Shown: positions 17,657 through 26,052, numbered from the stretch's first letter. The stretch: DNA of 26,641 nucleotides from DATKPE01 sp035524335 (GCA_035524335.1 DATKPE010000007.1:1-26641), one strand, 5' to 3'. Translations and numbers: made by a program. Notes: a model not told the origin generated them from the sequence alone.

Positions 17657-17760
17657 GTCCTCTGCCTGTATAGCGGCAAGATCGGGAAAACTTTTTCCCC
17701 ATGTGGTGACGAATATCACACAATCAGACAATTGATGGCACGCCGGAGGGGCGAGGGAGG

Positions 17761-18129
17761 TCAGGCGAGGAACTTCTGGATCCGGGAGATAAGGTCGTCC
17801 AGATCGAACGGTTTTGTCAGATAATCCGCAATTCCGATCGATTTTGCAGCCCGCATCGCTTTCATATCGTTGAACGCGGTAATAAAAATGACCGGAATGT
17901 TCGCCCAGGCGGGGTTCTTCTTCATTTCCTGAAAGAACTCAAACCCGTCGATTCCCGGTAATTTAATGTCCGCCAGGACCAGATCGGGGATTTTTGTCTG
18001 GAGCAGTTTCAGCGCAAGTTCGGCATTGAGGAAGGCATCGACCTGATAACCCTGGTCGCGGAGGAACTGGGCGATGGATTCGAGGAGCTGCGGTTCGTCT
18101 TCGATGAAAAAAATCTGATTCTTGGACAC
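17761..18129 (-). CDS. single-domain CheY-like response regulator
   Basis: This 122-aa protein consists of one receiver domain with no output domain. The acidic pair is Glu10-Asp11, the phosphoacceptor is Asp54 (LADIKLPG), the switch Thr is Thr84 (FITAF) and the conserved Lys is Lys106 (LTKPF). The start codon is GTG (18129-18127). It probably relays or sinks phosphoryl groups by protein contact. It is transcribed away from the hybrid histidine kinase gene, sharing the intergenic region, and has its own strong promoter at 18160-18188. It likely pairs with that kinase (inference). Confidence 0.94.
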   Translation of the reverse strand: MSKNQIFFIEDEPQLLESIAQFLRDQGYQVDAFLNAELALKLLQTKIPDLVLADIKLPGIDGFEFFQEMKKNPAWANIPVIFITAFNDMKAMRAAKSIGIADYLTKPFDLDDLISRIQKFLA

Positions 18130-18159
18130 TTCTGCTTTCGATGGTAACGTTCAGGGGAC

Positions 18160-18188
18160 AATATACCTTTTCCGGGCCCGAAAGTCAA
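18160..18188 (-). promoter_or_regulatory. sigma-70-type promoter of the response-regulator gene
   Basis: On the minus strand, TTGACT (18188-18183), a 17-nt spacer and TATATT (18165-18160) are near-consensus. The start near 18153 gives a leader of about 24 nt to the GTG. The spacer contains a near-palindrome, TTCGGGCCCGGAA, where a regulator could bind. Confidence 0.8.
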
Positions 18189-18281
18189 TCTTTTGACGTC
18201 TCCTCCCGTGCCGCGCACACGCCGATGTGCAGGCCGCCGCGGGAGGGAGTCAACGGAAGTACGCTCTTCCTCACGTAATAA

Positions 18282-18310
18282 TTGATTTTCAGCGGGGAAT
18301 GCGTTACTTT
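18282..18310 (+). promoter_or_regulatory. sigma-70-type promoter of the hybrid kinase gene
   Basis: TTGATT (18282-18287), exactly 17 nt, then TACTTT (18305-18310). The start near 18317 lies before the kinase ATG at 18344 and rules against in-frame starts further upstream (18227, 18299). It is divergent from the response-regulator promoter, about 94 nt away. Confidence 0.65.
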
Positions 18311-18343
18311 CCCCCCGAACGAACGGATCGTGTCACCACGGCA

Positions 18344-21300
18344 ATGAGGCTGAGGATGATGCAGGTCGAGCAGAAGAAAGAGAACCCGGGGGGCCGCACC
18401 ACGACGACGGAGGAATTCCTCCGGCTGGTCATCGAAAATTCGCTTGGTATTCCATTTCAGATCGTGTTTGGACCGTCCCTCGGAGAGGGAACGTACGCCT
18501 ATATCGGGCACGGGGTTCGGGATCTCTTCGGCGTTCCCGCCGCGGAATTCACGGAGCGGAAGTTCATGGCGCTCGTCGAGGAAACGATTCCTCTTCTCCC
18601 CGACATTCCTGCGGACCCGGCCGCCTGCCGGGACAAAATGATCGCGGGCGGAATCCCCCATTACAACGCCGATATCCGGATCCGCATCCCCTCCGGCGAC
18701 ATCAAATGGCTTAACGACACTTCGGTTCCCCTCCGGGATGAACGGACGGGCGCGATTATCGGAGCCTTCGGGATCCTTACCGACATCACCGCGCGCAAAT
18801 CGATGGAAGAGGCGCTCCGGGAATCGGAACTCCGGTACCGCTCGCTCTTCGACCGGATGATGGACGGCATCTACCGGAGCACCCACGAAGGAAAATTCGT
18901 CGAAGTCAACCAGGCAATGGTCAGGATGTTCCGCTTTGCAAGCCGGGAGGAGATGCTCAACGTCGACATCAAGCGGGAGCTCTATTTCTCCCCCGAGGAC
19001 CGGGAAAGCCTCTTTCTCGACAACGGGCAGGAAAAGATCGAGATCTTCCCGATGCGGAGAAAGGACGGCACGGTCATCTGGGTGGAAGACCACGGCCAGT
19101 ATATTCACGACGCGGCCGGAAACGTGACCTACCACGAGGGCATCCTGCGCGACGTGACCGAACGGATGCAGGCCGAACGGGAGATCGAAGAGTGGAAAAA
19201 GCGGTACGAGCTGGTCTCCGCAGCCTCCCGGCAGGTCGTCTACGACTACAACATCAGCGCCGGCACGATCACCTGGAGCGGCAGTGTCGAACAGGTCCTC
19301 GGATACGATCTCAAGGAAATGAACGGCGGCCTCCAGCAGTGGATCAGCTTCCTCCATCCGAACGACCGCGAAGAGACTGTCCGGCGGATGAACATCGCCC
19401 GCCGGGATCATTCACCGTACGACGTCGAATACAACTTCCGGCACCGGAACGGCCATTACGTCCAGATGCACGACATCGGCTTTTTCATATCCGAAGGAGG
19501 GGGAAGACCGGACCGCATGATCGGAGTCATGCAGGACATCACGGAGCGGAAACAGGCAGAGCTTCTGCAGACCGCGATCTTCAACATCGCCCATGCCGCC
19601 GACCGGGCCGCCACGCTCGACGAGCTGTACAAATCGGTCCACCACATCATCGAAACGGTGATGCCGGCACGGAACTTCTACATCGCTCTCTACGACCCGG
19701 AAGAGGATCTTCTCTCCTTTCCCTATTTCATCGACGAGGTCGACCCGCCGCATCCCTCCATGGCTCTCGGGAAGGGGCTCACCGCCTATGTGCTCCGGAC
19801 GGGCAAGGCGCTCTTCTGCGACAAGGCGACCGACGCCAATCTGCGGGAACGGGGCGACGTGGAGCTGATCGGGGCGCCGTCCGCAATCTGGATCGGCGTG
19901 CCGCTGATCGTCGGCGAGAAAACGATCGGCGCGATGGTCGTCCAGCACTATACCGACCCGACCGCCTACACGAAACGGGAGATGCATATTCTGGAATATG
20001 TCTCGTCGCAGGTCGCCCGCGCCATCGAGCGCAAGGCGGCGGAGGAAAAACTGCGGCAGAGCGAGGAGCAGTTCCGCCTGATATCGGAAAACGTGTCGGA
20101 CATGATCGCGGTGCTCGATCTCGGCGGCCGGCGGCTCTACAACAGCCCCTCGTATAAAAATCTGCTCGGAGAGCCGGAAATGCTCCGCGGGACCGATTCC
20201 TTCCTCGAGATCCACCCCGACGACCGCGAGCGGATCCGGCGGGTGTTCAGCGATACGATCGCCACGGGGACCGGCCAGCGGGCGGAATACCGCTTCATCA
20301 CCCGGGACGGGTCGATCCGGCACATCGAATCGCAGGGAAGCGTCATCAAGGACCGCGACGGACGGCCGATGCAGATCGTCGTCGTCTCGCGCGACATTAC
20401 CGAAAAGAAGAAGCTCGAACAGCAGTTCCTTCGGGCGCAGAGGATGGAAAGCATCGGAACCCTGGCGGGCGGGATCGCGCACGATCTCAACAACGTGCTC
20501 GCCCCCATCATGCTCTCGATTCAGGTCCTCAAGAGCAAGATCTCCGATCCCCAGATTCTCCGCGTTCTTGAAACGCTGAACACGAGCGCGGTCCGCGGAT
20601 CCGACGTCGTCAAGCAGGTGCTTGCCTTTTCCCGCGGTATCGAAGGGGAACGGATCATCCTCCAGCCCCGGCTGATCATCGATGAGATTGTCAAGATGTC
20701 GAAGGAGACCTTCCCGAAATCGATCGAAATCACGACCGAATTCCCGTCGGTCCTCTGGGCCATCTCCGCCGATCCGACCCAGGTGCATCAGGTGCTCCTC
20801 AACATATTCGTGAATGCGCGCGACGCCATGCCGTTCGGCGGAAAGATCCATGCCAGGGCGGAGAACACGTTCATCGACGAGGCGTACGCCCGCGGGAATC
20901 TCGACGCGCACCCGGGGCGCTACATCTGCATCACGGTCACCGACAGCGGTGCCGGTATCCCGCACCACATCCTGGACAAGATCTTCGAACCGTTCTTCAC
21001 AACGAAGGAGGTCGGCAAGGGAACGGGCCTCGGCCTCTCCACGGTCCTTGCCATCGTGAAAAGCCACAACGGATTCATCGAGGTGACGAGCGAGGTCGGA
21101 AAGGGGACCATGTTCAGGGTATTTCTGCCGGCGCTCGAGAACGATCCCGCCCTCCTCCAGCCCGACCCGGCGATCAATCTTCCCCTGGGCCACGGCGAAC
21201 TCATTCTCGTCGTCGACGACGAGGAGTCGATACGGGAAATCACCCGGCAGACCCTTGTCGCCCACGGATACACCGCCCTCACCGCTTCCGACGGAACGGA

Positions 21301-21559
21301 GGCGATCGCGCTCTTCGCCCAGAAACGGGATCAGATCAAGGCGGTCATTACCGATATGATGATGCCGATCATGGACGGGACGACCACCATCCGGGCGCTC
21401 CAGAAGATCGACCCTGATGTCGTCATCATCGCCTCCAGCGGCGTGGTGCCGAACGAAGAACTGATGCGGTCGACCGGCATGGTGAGGAGATTTCTGGCGA
21501 AACCGTACACGACCGAAAAACTCCTCAAGGCGCTGAGCGAACTTCTCCCGAACGTCTGA
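18344..21559 (+). CDS. soluble hybrid sensor histidine kinase (4x PAS, GAF, HisKA, HATPase, REC)
   Basis: The protein is 1071 aa from ATG 18344; ATG 18356 is an alternative preceded by GAGG. No membrane segment is seen, so sensing is cytoplasmic. Domain order: PAS 25-150, PAS 162-277, PAS 288-404, GAF about 410-565, PAS 572-688 (each PAS ending in a DIT/DVTERK-type motif), HisKA with His713 (GGIAHDLNN), HATPase with the N-box around 820-827, DSGAGIP and GTGLGLS (892-899), then a receiver domain with phosphoacceptor Asp1004 (VITDMMMPIMDG) and Lys1053. The kinase is predicted to autophosphorylate on His713 and pass phosphate to its own receiver and perhaps to the neighbouring response regulator. 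The signals are unknown; I see no certain haem or flavin site. Its end faces the metallo-hydrolase gene, 9 nt away. Confidence 0.95.
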   Translation: MRLRMMQVEQKKENPGGRTTTTEEFLRLVIENSLGIPFQIVFGPSLGEGTYAYIGHGVRDLFGVPAAEFTERKFMALVEETIPLLPDIPADPAACRDKMIAGGIPHYNADIRIRIPSGDIKWLNDTSVPLRDERTGAIIGAFGILTDITARKSMEEALRESELRYRSLFDRMMDGIYRSTHEGKFVEVNQAMVRMFRFASREEMLNVDIKRELYFSPEDRESLFLDNGQEKIEIFPMRRKDGTVIWVEDHGQYIHDAAGNVTYHEGILRDVTERMQAEREIEEWKKRYELVSAASRQVVYDYNISAGTITWSGSVEQVLGYDLKEMNGGLQQWISFLHPNDREETVRRMNIARRDHSPYDVEYNFRHRNGHYVQMHDIGFFISEGGGRPDRMIGVMQDITERKQAELLQTAIFNIAHAADRAATLDELYKSVHHIIETVMPARNFYIALYDPEEDLLSFPYFIDEVDPPHPSMALGKGLTAYVLRTGKALFCDKATDANLRERGDVELIGAPSAIWIGVPLIVGEKTIGAMVVQHYTDPTAYTKREMHILEYVSSQVARAIERKAAEEKLRQSEEQFRLISENVSDMIAVLDLGGRRLYNSPSYKNLLGEPEMLRGTDSFLEIHPDDRERIRRVFSDTIATGTGQRAEYRFITRDGSIRHIESQGSVIKDRDGRPMQIVVVSRDITEKKKLEQQFLRAQRMESIGTLAGGIAHDLNNVLAPIMLSIQVLKSKISDPQILRVLETLNTSAVRGSDVVKQVLAFSRGIEGERIILQPRLIIDEIVKMSKETFPKSIEITTEFPSVLWAISADPTQVHQVLLNIFVNARDAMPFGGKIHARAENTFIDEAYARGNLDAHPGRYICITVTDSGAGIPHHILDKIFEPFFTTKEVGKGTGLGLSTVLAIVKSHNGFIEVTSEVGKGTMFRVFLPALENDPALLQPDPAINLPLGHGELILVVDDEESIREITRQTLVAHGYTALTASDGTEAIALFAQKRDQIKAVITDMMMPIMDGTTTIRALQKIDPDVVIIASSGVVPNEELMRSTGMVRRFLAKPYTTEKLLKALSELLPNV

Positions 21560-21568
21560 GCCGGACTG

Positions 21569-22294
21569 TTATTTCATCGCACGGATGCGGAGTTCGATGT
21601 CCTTCGCGCCGGCGAGAAGCTTCTGAAGGGCTGAGCAGTCGGTCTCACCGTAGTGATAGGGATAGAGAATCCTTGGATGGAAGGCGAGCGCCGCGGCGGC
21701 GACCTGTTCCGGCGTCATGGTGTAGGGCTGGTTCATCGGCAGAAACGCGCAGTCGATCCCGCTCAGCGATGCCATCTCGGGAATGTTTTCCGTATCGCCG
21801 GCAATATAGATCCGTTTCCCGCCGATGGTAAGAACAAATCCGTTATCCCTCCCCTTGGGATGGAATTTCTCACGGCCGGGAGTGGTGTTGTAGGCCGGCA
21901 CCGCCTCCACCCGGATACCGCCGACGAGGAGTGTGTCCCCGTTTTTCATGGCGGCACCGCGCCTGAGCTCCGCACAGACGTCCGCATTCGCTATGACATG
22001 CGTATCCGGGGTCAGGACGGCCCGGAGTGCGGCGGTGTCGAAATGGTCCTGATGGATATGGGTGATGAGGACGATATCCGCCGGCGGACATCCTGAATAA
22101 TCGCCGGCCCTGCTCCAGGGATCGACATAGATGGTTTTGCCGTTCCACTCGAGGATCAGGGATCCGTGGCCGACGAAGTAGATTCGGAGCGGTCCGTGCG
22201 AGGTCTGAAATTCATCGTGCGGAAATTTGATTGTACTCCGCGCGGCGGTGACGGACAGCGTCAGCAGGAGGGCAAACAGCAGGAGGTTGTTCAT
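21569..22294 (-). CDS. exported metallo-beta-lactamase-fold hydrolase (UlaG-like)
   Basis: This 241-aa protein has a signal-peptide-like N-terminus (MNNLLLFALLLTLSVTAARS). The metal centre motif is THIHQDHFD (His79, His81, Asp83, His84). Other likely ligands are Asp167 (AGDTEN) and His214 (PYHYGETD). The pattern VGHGSLILEWNGKTIYVDPW is typical of the UlaG/RomA-like branch of metal-dependent hydrolases. The substrate is unknown, and export to the periplasm is unusual compared with the cytoplasmic sugar-lactonase members. A GGGAG ribosome-binding site sits 8 nt before the ATG. It lies 30 nt after the MFS pump gene and is probably co-transcribed with it. Confidence 0.85.
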   Translation of the reverse strand: MNNLLLFALLLTLSVTAARSTIKFPHDEFQTSHGPLRIYFVGHGSLILEWNGKTIYVDPWSRAGDYSGCPPADIVLITHIHQDHFDTAALRAVLTPDTHVIANADVCAELRRGAAMKNGDTLLVGGIRVEAVPAYNTTPGREKFHPKGRDNGFVLTIGGKRIYIAGDTENIPEMASLSGIDCAFLPMNQPYTMTPEQVAAAALAFHPRILYPYHYGETDCSALQKLLAGAKDIELRIRAMK

Positions 22295-22324
22295 GATAAG
22301 GCTCCCTTCCGGAAAGATGGAACA

Positions 22325-23497
22325 TCAATCCGCCGCGGCGACTGCGGCCTGGCGCCTGAACCGCAGGGCGAAGAATACTCCCAGGAGGACCAGGCCGGCC
22401 GAAAGCGCGTACGGAAACGCGTGGTTCATCTCGAACAGATAGCCCGATATCAGCGGGGCCGAGAACATGTAGGACGACATCAGCGCCGCCAGGATTCCCA
22501 TCGTCTCCCCTTTGCGGCGGGGGTCGGTTGCCGCCGTCGCCTGGCTTGTGATCACGACGCGGAGGACCGCCTGTCCGGTGCCGAGGAACAATAGACTGAT
22601 GAAAAACAACGGAAGCCGTTCCGCAAGAATGCCGAACAGACCGATGCTCAGGATCACCAGCATGATCACTTCCAGGGCCGATTCCGAGAACCGGGCAAGC
22701 CAGAACTTCTTCAGGAGAAACGCCTGGTTGAACACCGTGACCAGCCCGATCATCGTGAAGGTCAGGCCGGTCTGATAGGCGCTGAAGCCGAAAACATCGC
22801 GGACAAAGAGGGCAAAGACCGACTGCGAGGTGACAAACGCAAACGCAAAAAACGACCAGGTGAAGTAGAGCGGGCGCAGTTTCCGGTCCCTGGCCGCCCG
22901 TGCAAGCGGGACGAGCGGATTGATGTTCAGCTTCCGCTCTGGATCGCGGTGGTGGTGCGTCTCAGGGAGGAGAAAAAACGCCACCGTCGCATTGCAGGCC
23001 GCCATTGCGCCGGCGGTCCAGAACGGAAACGCGGGGGAGATTTTGCTTAACACTCCACCCAGGAGCGGGCCCAGGATAAAGCCGATGCCGAAGGCTGCTC
23101 CCACAATGCCGATGTTGACCGTCCGCTCCTTCTCGTCCTTCGCGATATCCGTCATGTAGCTCTGGGCGGTGGTGAAATTCCCCGCCGCCGCGCCGTCGAT
23201 GCTTCGGCCGAGGAAGAGCACCCAGAGCGACGACGCGCTTGCAAAAACGAACCATCCGATCGCCGTACTGCAGATGCTCAGGATGAGGACCGGCCGCCGG
23301 CCGATCCGGTCGGAGAGCGATCCCAGCAGAGGCGCGCTGAAGAAGGAAAAAAAAGAAAATGTGGCGAACATCAGCGTTATCGTCGACGGAGATGCGGTGA
23401 AACGCTGCATGTAAAACGGCAGGATCGGAATCACAATACCGAATCCGATCACGTCGACCAGAACGGTGGAGATGATGATCAGCTTCTCTTTGCTCAT
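22325..23497 (-). CDS. TetA-like major facilitator efflux transporter
   Basis: This 390-aa protein starts at ATG 23497, and has about 12 membrane helices. The N-terminus LIIISTVLVDVIGFGIVIPILPF (in part) and the motif-A loop GSLSDRIGRRP (59-69) match the TCR/Tet and related drug-H+ antiporters. Whether it exports tetracycline, other drugs or a metabolite cannot be told. A promoter at 23556-23584 and two palindromes lie upstream, implying regulated expression. An in-frame ATG at 23584 was rejected because it would place 29 residues across the promoter and palindromes. The metallo-hydrolase follows in the same direction. Confidence 0.9.
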   Translation of the reverse strand: MSKEKLIIISTVLVDVIGFGIVIPILPFYMQRFTASPSTITLMFATFSFFSFFSAPLLGSLSDRIGRRPVLILSICSTAIGWFVFASASSLWVLFLGRSIDGAAAGNFTTAQSYMTDIAKDEKERTVNIGIVGAAFGIGFILGPLLGGVLSKISPAFPFWTAGAMAACNATVAFFLLPETHHHRDPERKLNINPLVPLARAARDRKLRPLYFTWSFFAFAFVTSQSVFALFVRDVFGFSAYQTGLTFTMIGLVTVFNQAFLLKKFWLARFSESALEVIMLVILSIGLFGILAERLPLFFISLLFLGTGQAVLRVVITSQATAATDPRRKGETMGILAALMSSYMFSAPLISGYLFEMNHAFPYALSAGLVLLGVFFALRFRRQAAVAAAD

Positions 23498-23521
23498 GAA
23501 CCCCGGATGTGTGTGAGGGAC

Positions 23522-23548
23522 TGCGGGCCGGGCCCGCACGGTTAACCG
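23522..23548. promoter_or_regulatory. two abutting palindromes at the MFS transcription start, likely operator
   Basis: CGGTTAACCG (23539-23548) is a perfect 10-bp palindrome directly at the predicted start (near 23549). It is immediately followed by TGCGGGCC-G-GGCCCGCA (23522-23538), with perfect 8-bp arms around one base. Adjacent palindromes downstream of -10 are the usual layout of repressor operators for efflux pumps. No repressor gene is adjacent in this window. The GC-rich one could also form an RNA hairpin. Confidence 0.6.
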
Positions 23549-23555
23549 ACGAGTA

Positions 23556-23584
23556 AATATAAGGATAAAGATCGGGTTGTCCAA
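23556..23584 (-). promoter_or_regulatory. sigma-70-type promoter of the MFS/hydrolase pair
   Basis: On the minus strand, TTGGAC (23584-23579), a 17-nt spacer and TATATT (23561-23556). The start near 23549 gives a leader of about 52 nt to the ATG at 23497. Confidence 0.75.
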
Positions 23585-23597
23585 TATTCTCGCCGGT

Positions 23598-23633
23598 AAA
23601 AAAATTCCGGACCGCGGGTACGCCGGTCCGGAA
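23598..23633 (-). terminator. rho-independent terminator of the sigma-factor operon
   Basis: On the minus strand, a perfect 10-bp stem (TTCCGGACCG / CGGTCCGGAA, 23605-23614 with 23624-23633) has a 9-nt loop and is followed by seven T residues (23604-23598). It sits 26 nt past the stop of the lipoprotein gene and isolates it from the downstream MFS promoter. Confidence 0.92.
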
Positions 23634-23659
23634 CGGGGCAGATCCCTGTAGGCGTGCCG

Positions 23660-24757
23660 TCATCTTCGCCTGATGGCAAGCACCACCACGGCCACGGCGA
23701 GCAGGCCGCTGACGATGAACGCCCAGACATTGGTGACGCGGGAAGAGGCCTCCATCACGTACGGCGCGACCCGGATCTGATCCGGTTTAAACGACCAGGT
23801 GAGCGAATTCCCCTCCACCTTCCCGGCGTTCGTGGCGAGAAGCAGTCCCGGCATTTCCACCTCGTATGTCCAAGTGTCGGGGTGCAGGAATTTCTTGTCG
23901 ATCGCCATGGTGCGGGAGAGGATATTGAAAATCGCCCCCCGCAGAGGAAGCACTGCATCGGTGCCGAGTATGACTCTCAGCCATGCGGTAAGGGAATCCG
24001 CCCCCTCTTTGCTCGCCATCATTTCAACTTCCTCCGATGTCGGCGGCCGGGCCGACGCGTTCTTGCGGGCTCCCGTCCCCGAGTCCGGCGATCCCGGTTT
24101 TTTCCTCCCGACACTGCCGGAACCCTCCAAGCTTCCTGTAAACAGGTTGATGAACGTCTGCCTGTGAAGTGCGAGAAGTTCCGGCGGCAGAGCCGGATCG
24201 TTCCTCCGTTTTATCTCCTCCGCGAGGGCGAGATAGATATATTCCCCCTGGGTATATGCTTTCCACCGGTCCACATTCAGCTGGAGCGAATCGGACTTCT
24301 CGTCCTGCTGGTATCGGTGTAACTCGTCGGTCGACAGAAAGTCGGAAACCGGCGCGGTGCGGTACGGATCATGGAAAATGTATGATTCCCTGTAATCGAT
24401 ATAGGTAAAGAACCAGGCGAAGCGCCTCTGGAGCCGAACTTCGACCCCCGCCTCCCCCTCGCCGGCATGTCCGTCATAGGCCCGCATCAGATCGGCAGGC
24501 TCTCTGAACAGCCTGCGGGCGGTGTATCCATAGTTGTCCGCCTTCCGGTCGGAATCGTTTACCGTGATCTGCCAGCTCGAATCGCCGCCGGCGAGAAAAT
24601 CGTTCGGGCGGGACGGATGCGGATCATTGATGCGGATTATCCGCTCGGCCGATCCGTCGGGAAAAATGCGGGTTTTCACTTTCTCATCCAGACAGCCGTT
24701 CGAGAGAAGCAGTAACGGCGCGAGCAGACCCGCGATCAGAGTCGTTTTTCCGTTCAT
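23660..24757 (-). CDS. lipoprotein with C-terminal membrane anchor, third gene of the ECF sigma operon
   Basis: This 365-aa protein has a lipoprotein signal (LLLLSNGC, Cys22) and a C-terminal hydrophobic helix (343-362, VWAFIVSGLLAVAVVVLAI) followed by RRR. The mature protein would be tethered at both ends to the inner membrane, with its body in the periplasm. The middle holds FPDGSAERIIRINDP near 33-47, aromatic-rich YIDYRESYIF and, near the C-terminus, EGNSLTWSFKPDQIRVAPYV, which recalls LppM/DUF3153-like lipoproteins (tentative). The region about 213-240 is Gly/Ser/Lys-rich and probably flexible. ATGA overlap (24754-24757) couples it to the anti-sigma gene. It could sense or modulate envelope stress, but no function is established. 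Confidence 0.85.
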   Translation of the reverse strand: MNGKTTLIAGLLAPLLLLSNGCLDEKVKTRIFPDGSAERIIRINDPHPSRPNDFLAGGDSSWQITVNDSDRKADNYGYTARRLFREPADLMRAYDGHAGEGEAGVEVRLQRRFAWFFTYIDYRESYIFHDPYRTAPVSDFLSTDELHRYQQDEKSDSLQLNVDRWKAYTQGEYIYLALAEEIKRRNDPALPPELLALHRQTFINLFTGSLEGSGSVGRKKPGSPDSGTGARKNASARPPTSEEVEMMASKEGADSLTAWLRVILGTDAVLPLRGAIFNILSRTMAIDKKFLHPDTWTYEVEMPGLLLATNAGKVEGNSLTWSFKPDQIRVAPYVMEASSRVTNVWAFIVSGLLAVAVVVLAIRRR

Positions 24758-25455
24758 GGCTGTTGATCTCCTTCCTGTACGAGGCGCTGAACATCGCGAA
24801 GGAACGCCTGTCCTTCTGCGGCGAGCACCTTTCTGTCCCCGGCATCCAGTTTTCTTTTCAGCGATATACGAGCGAGGTCCGGATATTTTTTTGCGAGCTC
24901 ATCGAATAGCCCTTCCCTCTTCCCATACGACGGGGGGAAAACGGATCTGAGCAGGTCGAGCGGATTGATCGCCGAGAGGTCGCCGGGCGGGAGACCCGAC
25001 CTGAGCCTTTCGGGAATCGATCCGCCGGCGGCGGGCTGTTCCGCAGCTCTGCCGACGGCTGCCAGCTGCTGCTCGAGTGCGGCGATGCTGGAGGCGTCCC
25101 GGTACTCCTGCACAAGGAAGAGGCACGCCAGACCCGTAAGAGCACACGCGAGGGCAGGACGCACCCAGCCGGGGAGATAGCCCGAAAGAATCGTCGCGGG
25201 TTTCGGCCGGGCGGACGATTCATGCACAACGGCGGCCATGATGTTTCCCGCCAGGGTGCGCGGCGGTTCCGGCCCGGCAGGGAGAGTGCGGAGAGGCCCG
25301 ACGATCCGTTCGAGGTCTGCCAGACCGGCCAGGACGGAACGGCAGGCGGGACATTCCGCACAGTGTGCTTCCACTTCCCGGCGCTGGCCGGGGGTAAGTT
25401 CCCCTTCCCTGCAGAGGTAAAGATACTGTTCGATCGATCCGCAGTTGGTCTTCAT
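24754..25455 (-). CDS. zinc-finger anti-sigma factor
   Basis: This 233-aa membrane protein carries a ZAS (zf-HC2) module with the H-x3-C-x2-C motif His31-Cys35-Cys38 (EAHCAECPAC). One membrane helix spans about 97-117 (WVRPALACALTGLACLFLV). A predicted coiled-coil/alpha region (120-135) and a periplasmic C-terminal part follow. The N-terminal domain would bind and hold the ECF sigma factor on the cytoplasmic face; redox or zinc loss, or proteolysis, may release it (family knowledge). Its ATG overlaps the sigma-factor stop (ATGA, 25452-25455), the usual arrangement for coupled synthesis in matching amounts. Confidence 0.93.
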   Translation of the reverse strand: MKTNCGSIEQYLYLCREGELTPGQRREVEAHCAECPACRSVLAGLADLERIVGPLRTLPAGPEPPRTLAGNIMAAVVHESSARPKPATILSGYLPGWVRPALACALTGLACLFLVQEYRDASSIAALEQQLAAVGRAAEQPAAGGSIPERLRSGLPPGDLSAINPLDLLRSVFPPSYGKREGLFDELAKKYPDLARISLKRKLDAGDRKVLAAEGQAFLRDVQRLVQEGDQQP

Positions 25456-26039
25456 GTGTGTTGATCCTCCAGTCGCACGAGTGCCAGTCTGAGACGCTTC
25501 CGGGCCAGGCAGAGATTGGTCCGGACCGTACCGGGGCTCATCCCGGCAATCTCCGCCACCTCCTCCACCGTGCAGTCGCAGAGATCACGGAGATGGAAAA
25601 CGAGCCGCTCCGCGGGGGGAAGAAGAGACGCGGCGGAGAGGATTTTTTCTTTCAGATCCGATTGTTCCGCCAGGAGCGAGGGATCGGAGAACGGTGACGG
25701 AACATCGTCCAACCGGTCCGCCAGACCGGGGTCAACGACACGGTTCCGGCGGGCGTCCATCTTCTGTTTGTCGTAACAGCAGTTCACGGTGATTGTATAG
25801 ATCCATGTCGTGAATTTCGGACCGGGACGGTACCGGGCGAGGTTCCGCCAGATCCGGATGAACGAATCCTGTACGGCATCGGCAGTGTCATCGGGATCGC
25901 CCAGAACTCTGAACGCAAGCGCGTAGACATACGGCTGGTACCGGATCACGAGGGAGCGGAACGCGGAGAGGTCGCCGTCGCGTGCGAGGCGGATGAGGTC
26001 GGCGGGATCTTCGCGGGTATGGCTCGTGCTGTCGTTCAT
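25452..26039 (-). CDS. ECF (sigma-70 group 4) RNA polymerase sigma factor
   Basis: This 195-aa protein has region 2 (about 30-95: YALAFRVLGDPDDTADAVQD and TTWIYTITVNCCYD) and region 4 (140-188: PPAERLVFHLRDLCDCTVEE and the helix-turn-helix AEIAGMSPGTVRTNLCLARK). It directs RNA polymerase to stress-response promoters and is presumably restrained by the adjacent anti-sigma factor. It starts at ATG 26039 with no strong ribosome-binding site. Upstream, on its own strand, an inverted repeat (26053-26080) and a TTTTAAC-like -35 lie in the leader; autoregulation is possible but unproven. Confidence 0.95.
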   Translation of the reverse strand: MNDSTSHTREDPADLIRLARDGDLSAFRSLVIRYQPYVYALAFRVLGDPDDTADAVQDSFIRIWRNLARYRPGPKFTTWIYTITVNCCYDKQKMDARRNRVVDPGLADRLDDVPSPFSDPSLLAEQSDLKEKILSAASLLPPAERLVFHLRDLCDCTVEEVAEIAGMSPGTVRTNLCLARKRLRLALVRLEDQHT

Positions 26040-26052
26040 GGGATCTTCAGTA

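Noticed and set aside
17657..17760. Promoter for the small membrane protein
   Set aside because: A TATACA hexamer is present, but no acceptable -35 element lies at 16-18 nt.
18185..19411. A 408-codon minus-strand frame across the regulator-kinase gap
   Set aside because: It crosses two good promoters and the kinase PAS domains and has no recognisable protein features.
19412..21265. A 617-codon open frame on the minus strand
   Set aside because: It lies wholly opposite the histidine kinase, whose PAS, HisKA, HATPase and receiver motifs are intact; the frame is a codon-bias shadow.
22325..23497. Calling the MFS pump a tetracycline-resistance determinant
   Set aside because: Only general antiporter motifs are visible; substrate specificity cannot be read from these, and the gene has host-like composition.
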